In this document: positions 1-4,666 of the stretch, piece after piece
Layout: every line of letters starts with the position of its first letter
Numbering within the stretch: the stretch's first letter is position 1
Source of the DNA: Candidatus Methanomethylophilaceae archaeon
GTDB lineage: Archaea > Thermoplasmatota > Thermoplasmata > Methanomassiliicoccales > Methanomethylophilaceae
Reading direction: 5' to 3'
DNA length: 5,662 bases
NCBI GenBank assembly: GCA_016296195.1
Contig: JAEDJU010000091.1
Span: forward strand, 1-5,662
Position numbers and translations under genes: made by a program
Notes under the pieces: model-generated
What the model was told of the DNA's origin: nothing
Databases searched by the model: none
Seen by the model: only the letters and a program-made list of their open reading frames with translations

Positions 1-82
1 TTTCAAGGACCAGGTCCTCGTCGATTCCCTCGTGGGACTCAGACCCAAGGAAGACATCATCGAGTACGTCAACGGGTTGTAA
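1..82 (+). CDS. trxA: thioredoxin, C-terminal end only (partial)
   Basis: The reading frame open from base 2 encodes 26 residues starting FKDQVLVDSL and finishing IIEYVNGL before a TAA stop at 80-82. The pattern FKD-x4-DS-LVG-x2-PK-x3-I matches the last beta strand and C-terminal helix of thioredoxins (E. coli has FKNGE...VGALSKGQL). The active-site CxxC lies outside the window and cannot be checked. Thioredoxin is the small cytoplasmic dithiol protein that reduces protein disulfides. The next gene is a thioredoxin reductase starting one base after the stop, the classic trxA-trxB pairing, which supports the call. The position usually Gly in FKxG is Gln here. A related glutaredoxin-like or thioredoxin-like protein cannot be excluded from so short a fragment. 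Confidence 0.72.
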   Translation, partial: FKDQVLVDSLVGLRPKEDIIEYVNGL

Positions 83-83
83 G

Positions 84-968
84 ATGGAAACAGACGTTCT
101 CATCATCGGATGCGGCCCTGCAGGTCTTCAGGCCGCCATACATGCCTCCCGCAGGAAATGTTCTGTCCTGGTGGTCGGCAAGGGACGCAACAGCTCCCTC
201 GCAGGCACACATCTGGACAACTACTTCGGCACCGGTGTCGTCGGAGGGGACACGATCCTGGAGGAGGGCAGACGTCAGGCCGAGGCCACGGGCGCCGTGT
301 TCCGTGAGGAGAACGTCATCTCATCCGCCGCCATCGACGGCGGTTTCTCTTTCAAACTGGAGAGCGGGGAGGAGGTAGTTTCCAAGTCGGTGATCATAGC
401 CACCGGCGTCTCCCGCACCAAACTCGGTATCCCCGGGGAGAAGGAACTGTACGGGAAGGGCGTGAGCTATTGCGCCATCTGCGACTGCAACTTCTATAGG
501 GGACGCAGGGTCGTCATAGTCGGCAACGAGTCCGAGGCCGCCGTCTCTGCGGAGATGATGACCAACTACGCATCGGAGACATCATGGGTCGCATGGGACA
601 TCACCGCCAACGGTTCCCTCGTGGACCGTGCCAAGGCGGCAGGGGTCACCATGTACTCCTCGAAACCCGACCGTGTCGAGGGAGATGGGAAGGTGGAGCG
701 CCTCATCCTCAAGGACGGCACCACCATACCGACCGACGGGGTCTTCATAGAGCTGGGTGCGAAATCCGCCGCGGACATAGCCATGGACCTGGGTGTCATG
801 CCCGAGATGGATGATTCCATCAAGGTCGGAAGGGATTGCTCCACAGAGGTCCCCGGTGTCTACGCCTGCGGAGACATCACCGGCAAACCGTGGCAGGTCG
901 CCAAGGCCGTCGGCGAGGGTTGCATCGCCGGACTGAACGCCGCCGAGCATGCGGGGTGCGGAAGATGA
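84..968 (+). CDS. trxB: thioredoxin reductase-like flavoprotein, probably not NADPH-dependent
   Basis: A 294-residue FAD-dependent disulfide reductase that should pass electrons to the adjacent thioredoxin. Visible motifs: FAD dinucleotide-binding GCGPAG at residues 9-14, IIATG at 104-108, redox-active CAIC at 130-133 followed by Asp134, and the second FAD motif YACGDITGKPWQVAKAVGEG at 260-279. The inserted pyridine-nucleotide domain is degenerate. Where NADPH-dependent enzymes have GGGDSA there is GNESEA (147-152), and the following stretch (about 165-182) has no HRRxxxR motif for the NADPH phosphate. Thermoplasma thioredoxin reductase, methanogen F420-dependent reductases and ferredoxin-dependent clostridial reductases are known members of this fold that do not use NADPH, so F420H2, ferredoxin or another donor is inferred. 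Residue 135 is Cys where the family usually has Gly. The length is slightly below the usual 305-320. The start is one base after the trxA stop with no strong SD, implying coupled translation. The stop overlaps the next start by 4 bases. Confidence 0.88.
   Translation: METDVLIIGCGPAGLQAAIHASRRKCSVLVVGKGRNSSLAGTHLDNYFGTGVVGGDTILEEGRRQAEATGAVFREENVISSAAIDGGFSFKLESGEEVVSKSVIIATGVSRTKLGIPGEKELYGKGVSYCAICDCNFYRGRRVVIVGNESEAAVSAEMMTNYASETSWVAWDITANGSLVDRAKAAGVTMYSSKPDRVEGDGKVERLILKDGTTIPTDGVFIELGAKSAADIAMDLGVMPEMDDSIKVGRDCSTEVPGVYACGDITGKPWQVAKAVGEGCIAGLNAAEHAGCGR
955..958 (+). promoter_or_regulatory. ribosome-binding site for the XRE regulator
   Basis: GGTG lies 6 bases before the ATG at 965, inside the last codons of trxB. 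It matches the archaeal anti-SD (16S end ...GATCACCTCC) with the same spacing seen at the genes starting at 2027 and 4298. It decides the start of the regulator: the same frame is open back to 836, but that upstream part lies entirely inside trxB and is not coding. Confidence 0.6.
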
Positions 969-1480
969 CCGTATCTGACCTCATATCCGGAATGCTCAGG
1001 GAGGACGGTGGTTTCCAGAAGGCCTTCCGCAGCATATTGGACGACGAGTTGGGAATGTCCCTCAACGAGTTCTGCCAGCTGTCCGGTATCTCCCAGAGCA
1101 CCATGTACAAGATCCTGGAGGACAAGAGGGAGCCCAATCTGCGTACCGTGCGTCAGGTCATCAAGGCCCTGAAGATCCTCATGGAGGCCGATGATTCCCA
1201 TTTCATAGCGGTCATCGCATCCACCACCGTCGTCGAGAACCTCCCCCGCACCATAGAGATGGAGGGAGGTGTCGTGATCAACGTCCGTGAGTACCCGGTC
1301 TCAACCGTGGAGGATGCTATAATCGCGGCTGTGCGTGCGGAGAGGGACGGTGCCCTCGGTGTCGTGTGCGCACCCATCGTCGCACCCACCATAGAGAAGA
1401 TCCTCGCGATACCCGTGTCCCGTGTCATCCCCACGTCCAGTGTCATGCTCGCGATAGACCACCTCAGGGACTTCATCTGA
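965..1480 (+). CDS. XRE-type HTH regulator with C-terminal putative sensing domain
   Basis: A 171-residue cytoplasmic DNA-binding protein. Residues about 32-70 form a helix-turn-helix of the XRE/Cro type: SLNEFCQLSGISQSTMYKIL, then EDKREPNLRTVRQVIKAL, the usual recognition helix and wing pattern. Residues 79-171 alternate hydrophobic strands and helices (FIAVIAS, GVVINVREYP, VEDAIIAAVRAERDG, LGVVCAPIVAPTIEKIL), suggesting a compact alpha/beta domain that could bind a ligand or mediate dimerisation. From memory this resembles a conserved family of archaeal predicted regulators (possibly COG1709), which I could not verify. There are two cysteines, Cys37 in the HTH and Cys135 in the C-terminal domain. 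The ATGA overlap with trxB (965-968) shows it is co-transcribed and translationally coupled with the thioredoxin genes, so control of this operon or of a wider redox response is a reasonable inference. The target and effector are unknown. Confidence 0.8.
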   Translation: MTVSDLISGMLREDGGFQKAFRSILDDELGMSLNEFCQLSGISQSTMYKILEDKREPNLRTVRQVIKALKILMEADDSHFIAVIASTTVVENLPRTIEMEGGVVINVREYPVSTVEDAIIAAVRAERDGALGVVCAPIVAPTIEKILAIPVSRVIPTSSVMLAIDHLRDFI

Positions 1481-1486
1481 CGGCGA

Positions 1487-1508
1487 TTTTAAGCACGTAA
1501 CATCTTTT
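1487..1508 (+). terminator. possible oligo-T termination region of the thioredoxin operon
   Basis: Two TTTT runs (1487-1490 and 1505-1508) follow the regulator's stop codon in a locally AT-rich stretch. Archaeal RNA polymerase can terminate at short oligo-T tracts without a hairpin. I see no stem-loop before them, and the runs are short, so this is only a weak call. Confidence 0.25.
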
Positions 1509-1524
1509 AGTAAACCATAGACCT

Positions 1525-1538
1525 AAACAATTTTAATA
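1525..1538 (+). promoter_or_regulatory. BRE/TATA promoter of the wHTH-small protein-elp3 operon
   Basis: A purine-rich AAACAA (1525-1530, BRE-like) stands directly before TTTTAATA (1531-1538, TATA-like) in the only AT-rich gap of the window. With normal archaeal spacing, transcription would start around 1558-1564. That leaves a short leader containing GGAG (1556-1559) and GGGGAG (1563-1568). The box suits the three-gene operon that follows. No operator-like palindrome is visible near it. Confidence 0.5.
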
Positions 1539-1607
1539 TCCCGTCGTCATAATCCGGAGCCTGGGGAGATTGAACTGTTCGAACTTCAGGTCGTCAGCAA
1601 CACGCCA

Positions 1608-2030
1608 ATGACGGGCGTCACGGATGTGAACGTCGTGGCGGAGACGCTCCTGGTGCAGATCGGATACCTCCCGAAGGGATACGACCCCAAGACCGGGGCC
1701 GTGACGGTCCGCGACAGCGTTCCGTACCGTCTTTTCATGGACCACTTCATGGCCTATCCCTCCAAGGCATGGGCCGTCGAGGAACTGGCCGCGCTGCTCG
1801 GAACCACGAAGCCGACCATTTACAGGCACATAAACAAGCTGAAGTCCATGGATCTCCTGGAGGCGATGGATGTGGAGTTCGACGGTCAGATGCGCAAGGG
1901 CTATCGCATCAGGTTCGGCGACCTTTCCAAGGCTTGGAGCTTCACCGAGGCCAACGTCACGATGGCCATGGAGAACTACCGCAAGACCGTGGTTCACTTC
2001 CAGGAACTCATGTCTGGTGACAAGCAATGA
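1608..2030 (+). CDS. winged-HTH DNA-binding protein, function unknown (start uncertain)
   Basis: Taken from ATG 1608 this encodes 140 residues. Residues about 54-86 (AWAVEELAALLGTTKPTIYR, then HINKLKSMDLLEA) form a clear winged helix-turn-helix like those of ArsR/MarR-type regulators. The next part, DVEFDGQMRKGYRIRFGD (88-105), fits the beta wing. The C-terminal 35 residues look like a helix that could dimerise. There is no membrane segment, no cysteine and no obvious ligand site. ATG 1608 has no SD. The frame stays open upstream to 1527 and continues in a protein-like way through ELFELQVVSNTP, so the real start may be ATT 1569 or CTG 1575, which have GGAG-type sites 9 and 6 bases ahead; the protein would then be 151-153 residues. 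It is the first gene of an overlapping operon with a small protein and Elp3. I do not recognise the family beyond the fold, so a regulatory role is inferred. Confidence 0.75.
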   Translation: MTGVTDVNVVAETLLVQIGYLPKGYDPKTGAVTVRDSVPYRLFMDHFMAYPSKAWAVEELAALLGTTKPTIYRHINKLKSMDLLEAMDVEFDGQMRKGYRIRFGDLSKAWSFTEANVTMAMENYRKTVVHFQELMSGDKQ

Positions 2031-2275
2031 ACATGGACTACATGATCACAGAGGGGTCGAAGTACAGGGTCAACCACGGTGACGAGGAGCTCACCGAGGG
2101 TGTGTTCAAGGGTTTCTCCGTCATAGGTAACGACACCGCTATGGTGTTCGAACTGGCTGACGGCACTCTCAGGTTCATCAACTCCTCCCAGATCATATTC
2201 CTCGACCTTCTCGAGTCCGCACCAGTGGAGGCGGCTCCGAGGAAATCCGAGCCCGGCAGCGTGTACTATGGATGA
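2027..2275 (+). CDS. small conserved-looking protein, possible Sm/SH3-like beta barrel
   Basis: An 82-residue protein of unknown function. The start ATG 2027 overlaps the upstream stop by 4 bases (ATGA) and has GGTGA at 2016-2020 ahead of it. A second in-frame ATG at 2033 is possible but worse placed. Residues about 10-63 read as alternating short strands and turns: KYRVNHGDEELTEGVFKGFS, then MVFELADGTLRFINSSQIIF. The G-x-FKGF..I..D.A.VFEL.DG..RFI...I pattern resembles small Sm-like or SH3-like barrels, where a variable loop is followed by a short I-x-x-I strand. This is fold-level guesswork, not family recognition. The tail (64-82) is Pro/Ala/Ser/Glu-rich and probably disordered. Its last 8 bases overlap the start of elp3, so production of the two proteins is likely coupled. 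An RNA-related role alongside Elp3 is possible but unproven. Confidence 0.7.
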   Translation: MNMDYMITEGSKYRVNHGDEELTEGVFKGFSVIGNDTAMVFELADGTLRFINSSQIIFLDLLESAPVEAAPRKSEPGSVYYG

Positions 2276-3836
2276 CCGCATAGTCTCGCTTTCCCATGAG
2301 CTGATCGATGCGGTCAAGACCGGACGTGTCCGTGACCGTGACGAACTGCAGAACCTCAAGCTGAAGCTCTGCAAGAAGTACCGTCTCGAGGCCGTCCCTC
2401 CGAATTCGGACATCCTGGCCAACGTGGACCCCTCCGATGTGAAGGTCCTCACACCATTCCTTATCAAGAAGCCCATGCGCACCATGAGCGGTGTCGCCGT
2501 AGTCGCCGTCATGACATCCCCGTTCGACTGCCCCCATGGGAAATGCGCATACTGTCCCGGAGGGGTGCAGAACGGTTCCCCGCAATCCTACACCGGTAAG
2601 GAACCCGCGGCCAGACGTGCCGGCAGGAACGAGTTCGACCCCTACAGGCAGGTCCTGGACCGTATAACCCAGTTGACGGAGATCGGTCACAAGACCGACA
2701 AGATAGACCTCATCATAATGGGCGGGACGTTCACATGTCGCGATCCGGAGTATCAGGAATGGTTCGTCCGCAGATGCTTCGATGCCATGAACGGTTCCGA
2801 ATCACCCGACCTCGCCACGGCCCATCTGGAGAACGAGACCTCCGCCCACAGATGCGTGGGCCTGACCGTGGAGACACGTCCGGACGTCTTCGACGATGCA
2901 CAGATCGAGAGGGCCCTCGCCCTGGGCGCCACCCGTGTGGAGCTCGGTGTCCAGATCCTCGACGATGATGTCCTGAAGGGTGTGGACAGGGGTCACGGCA
3001 CCGAGGAGGTCCGCAGGTGCACCAAGGCGTGCAAGGACCATGGACTCAAGATCTGCTACCACATCATGCCGGGTCTGCCCGGTTCCGACCCGGAGAACGA
3101 CATGAGGTGTTTCAGGAAGGTGTTCGACGATCCCGATTACCGTCCTGATATGCTGAAGTTCTATCCCACATTGGTCGTGGAGGGTACCAAGGTTTACGAC
3201 TGGTGGGCCGATGGGAGATTCACCCCGTTGGATGTCGACACCGCTGTGCAGCTTCTGTCCGATATGAAGGAGACTGTTCCCGAGTATGTTCGTATCCAGC
3301 GCATCCAGAGGGACATCCCAGTCCCGCAGATCACCGCGGGCATCCTCAAGAGCAACATACGTCAGCTGGTGGCCGACAATATGGATTCCCGTGGCCGCAG
3401 GTGCAGATGCATCCGCTGCAGGGAGGTCGGTCACACCGGGGCATCCTTGGACGATCCCGACAAGGTCGTTCTGAAGATCATGGAGTACGAGGCCAGTGGC
3501 GGAAGGGAGTACTTCATATCCTTCGAGTATGAGGATTCCCTGATCGGATATGTGCGTGTGCGCATCGATTCCAATCCAGTGGCCACCATTAGGGAGCTGA
3601 AGGTCTTCGGGAGGATCGCATCGATCGGTGACGACGGGGAGGATTGGCAGCACCGCGGATTCGGCCGCGAGCTCGTCGCTGAGGCCGAGAGGATCGCCAG
3701 GTCCAACGGGAAGGAGGGGATCAGGGTGACCAGTGGGGTCGGTGTCCGCCAGTACTACGCATCCCTGGGGTTCTCCAAGGAGCTCCCCTATATGTGCAAG
3801 CGCTTCCGATGGCAATGTTTAAGACCGGGATTATGA
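2268..3836 (+). CDS. elp3: Elp3, tRNA uridine(34) acetyltransferase (radical SAM + GNAT)
   Basis: A 522-residue single-subunit archaeal Elp3, close to the family's usual length. It uses a radical-SAM centre and acetyl-CoA to start carboxymethylation at C5 of wobble U34 in tRNA, tuning decoding. An N-terminal tRNA-binding region (about 1-75) is followed by the radical-SAM domain with the characteristic Elp3 cluster motif C-PHGK-C-AY-C (Cys88, Cys93, Cys96). MGGTF (151-155), LTVETRPD (199-206) and MPGLPGSD (267-274) are further SAM-domain signatures. CRCIRCREVG (379-388) supplies the zinc-site cysteines. The GNAT domain (about 395-515) has the acetyl-CoA loop QHRGFG (461-466) and RQYYASLGF (494-502). 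All key residues are present. The C-terminal tail RWQCLRPGL is a little longer than expected, and its codons contain the likely promoter of the next gene. The start at 2268 overlaps the 82-residue gene by 8 bases and has no clear SD, suggesting reinitiation. Confidence 0.96.
   Translation: MDDRIVSLSHELIDAVKTGRVRDRDELQNLKLKLCKKYRLEAVPPNSDILANVDPSDVKVLTPFLIKKPMRTMSGVAVVAVMTSPFDCPHGKCAYCPGGVQNGSPQSYTGKEPAARRAGRNEFDPYRQVLDRITQLTEIGHKTDKIDLIIMGGTFTCRDPEYQEWFVRRCFDAMNGSESPDLATAHLENETSAHRCVGLTVETRPDVFDDAQIERALALGATRVELGVQILDDDVLKGVDRGHGTEEVRRCTKACKDHGLKICYHIMPGLPGSDPENDMRCFRKVFDDPDYRPDMLKFYPTLVVEGTKVYDWWADGRFTPLDVDTAVQLLSDMKETVPEYVRIQRIQRDIPVPQITAGILKSNIRQLVADNMDSRGRRCRCIRCREVGHTGASLDDPDKVVLKIMEYEASGGREYFISFEYEDSLIGYVRVRIDSNPVATIRELKVFGRIASIGDDGEDWQHRGFGRELVAEAERIARSNGKEGIRVTSGVGVRQYYASLGFSKELPYMCKRFRWQCLRPGL
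3817..3823 (+). promoter_or_regulatory. probable TATA box of the arsR-nifX-like operon, inside elp3
   Basis: GTTTAAG sits in the last codons of elp3. With normal archaeal TATA-to-start spacing, transcription would begin near 3842-3848, about 25 bases before the ArsR start codon. The match to consensus is moderate. The palindrome at 3836-3853 falls over the predicted start point, which supports a promoter here. Confidence 0.4.
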
Positions 3837-3853
3837 TTAAGTGTTCACTTAAT
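3836..3853 (+). promoter_or_regulatory. palindromic operator, probably bound by the ArsR-family regulator
   Basis: ATTAAGTG-TT-CACTTAAT is a perfect inverted repeat with 8-base arms and a 2-base centre, ending 16 bases before the ArsR start codon. ArsR/SmtB dimers typically bind AT-rich imperfect palindromes that overlap their own promoter. It overlaps the predicted transcription start and begins on the last base of the elp3 stop codon. The arms are too AT-rich and the loop too tight for a convincing terminator, so an operator is preferred. Confidence 0.65.
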
Positions 3854-3869
3854 TGGATAAGGTCAGACC

Positions 3870-4292
3870 ATGGATGACTGGTTTAGCCGTCTGAAGGCCC
3901 TTTCGGATCCGACGAGGCTCTCCATCGTGGAGATACTCCTTCACCACGACCTGTGTGCAGGAGCTGTCGCACGCAGGCTCGGGATATCTGAGTCGGCGGT
4001 GTCGCAGCACATCAAGGTCCTGAAGGAGGCCGGTCTTGTGGACGGTGTCAAATGCGGCTATTTCATGCACTATGCGGTCAACCGCGATATGCTGATCAGG
4101 CTCTCGGAGGTATTCACATCGATGTGCGATATCGAACGCCACCCCTGCGATCCGTCCGCCGAGGGATGCACCGCCAAGAGGCCCGATTCCTGTCCTGCCG
4201 AGAAGGGCGTCGGAAGATGTCCGAAGGTCGGGACCGGGGAACCGTTCTGCCGCGGATGCAGGGTCGTCATGGATCCGACCTTGGACAGGTGA
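3870..4292 (+). CDS. ArsR/SmtB-family regulator with Cys-rich C-terminal tail
   Basis: A 140-residue winged-HTH repressor of the ArsR type. LKALSDPTRLSIVEILL (8-24) is the family's first signature; LCAGAVARRLGISESAVSQH (28-47) and IKVLKEAGLVDGVKCGYFMHY (48-68) give the recognition helix and wing. Cys29 falls where ELCVCDL-type metal sensors have their first cysteine; the second is replaced by Gly31. After the HTH fold the protein carries an unusual tail (86-130) with seven cysteines: 86, 93, 100, 108, 117, 127 and 130, several at 7-9 residue spacing and ending CRGC. That suggests a metal, metal cluster or thiol-based sensor. The palindrome just upstream suggests autoregulation. The stop at 4290-4292 lies within the SD of the next gene, so the two are translated together. 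The effector cannot be read from the sequence; arsenic is not implied, since no arsenic resistance gene is nearby. Confidence 0.9.
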   Translation: MDDWFSRLKALSDPTRLSIVEILLHHDLCAGAVARRLGISESAVSQHIKVLKEAGLVDGVKCGYFMHYAVNRDMLIRLSEVFTSMCDIERHPCDPSAEGCTAKRPDSCPAEKGVGRCPKVGTGEPFCRGCRVVMDPTLDR

Positions 4293-4294
4293 TC
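4288..4294 (+). promoter_or_regulatory. strong archaeal SD for the NifX-like gene
   Basis: GGTGATC, preceded by A, is a full match to the 3' end of archaeal 16S rRNA and overlaps the arsR stop codon. The GGTG core ends 6 bases before ATG 4298. It fixes the start there rather than further upstream in the same open frame, which runs back through arsR from 4052. Confidence 0.75.
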
Positions 4295-4297
4295 ATC

Positions 4298-4666
4298 ATG
4301 AGGATTGCAGTGACATATGAGAACGGACAGATCTTCCAGCATTTCGGCCGTACCGAGCAGTTCAAGGTGTATGATGTCGAGGACGGGGAAGTCGTTTCAT
4401 CCGAGGTTGTCGGAACCGACGGCAGGGGCCACGGAGAGCTGATAAACGTCCTCCGCGAGCTCGATGTCAAGGTGCTGATCTGCGGCGGTCTCGGCGGAGG
4501 GGCCAGGAACGGTCTCGCAATGTCCGGTGTCGAGGTGTGCTCCGGCAACGAGGGCGATGCAGATGCGGCCGTATCCGCCTACGTCTCGGGTACACTCGCG
4601 AAATGCTCGGACCCGACATGCAACCACCACGGGGAGGACCACGTCTGCACCTGCGGAAAGCACTGA
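4298..4666 (+). CDS. NifX/NafY-like (dinitrogenase Fe-Mo cofactor family) protein with Cys/His tail
   Basis: A 122-residue protein of the family that includes NifX, NafY and the C-terminal domain of some NifB proteins (Pfam Nitro_FeMo-Co). MRIAVTYENGQIFQHFGRTE (1-20) and QFKVYDVEDGEVV (21-33) are the hallmark start: first strand, then the HFGR loop. GRGHGELINVL (42-52), VKVLICGGLGGGARNGL (57-73) and GVEVCSG (77-83) complete the RNase H-like fold. The family binds iron-sulfur or Fe-Mo cofactor precursors in nitrogen fixers, but many archaeal members have no nitrogenase and unknown function. The tail (103-122) is loaded with possible metal ligands: Cys103, Cys108, His110, His111, His115, Cys117, Cys119, His122. 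It is co-expressed with the Cys-rich ArsR protein through an SD overlapping that gene's stop, so handling of a metal or Fe-S species under ArsR control is the natural inference. The stop codon directly abuts the stop of the convergent gene. Confidence 0.9.
   Translation: MRIAVTYENGQIFQHFGRTEQFKVYDVEDGEVVSSEVVGTDGRGHGELINVLRELDVKVLICGGLGGGARNGLAMSGVEVCSGNEGDADAAVSAYVSGTLAKCSDPTCNHHGEDHVCTCGKH

Noticed and set aside
836..964. A 5' extension of the XRE regulator into trxB
   Set aside because: The extra residues are an Arg/His-rich out-of-frame reading of the conserved FAD-binding end of trxB. GGTG at 955-958 points to the start at 965.
1511..1528. TAAAC repeated at 1511-1515 and 1524-1528 upstream of the TATA box
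   Set aside because: A five-base AT-rich repeat in an AT-rich gap is easily expected by chance. No dyad symmetry or third copy was seen.
1533..2027. A 164-codon minus-strand frame opposite the winged-HTH gene
   Set aside because: It is a His/Leu/Val-rich antisense translation with no domain. The plus-strand protein has a clear HTH and is operonic with its neighbours.
2802..3815. A 337-codon open frame on the minus strand inside elp3
   Set aside because: It lies fully opposite the well-supported Elp3 gene. Its translation has no recognisable motif, and long antisense frames are common in GC-rich coding DNA.
3836..3853. The palindrome as a hairpin terminator of elp3
   Set aside because: A 2-base centre cannot form a normal loop, the stem is AT-rich, and no T tract follows. 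Its position over a promoter fits an operator better.
4052..4297. A 5' extension of the NifX-like gene into arsR
   Set aside because: It is an out-of-frame reading of arsR. The family starts at the MRIAV strand, and a full GGTGATC site precedes ATG 4298.
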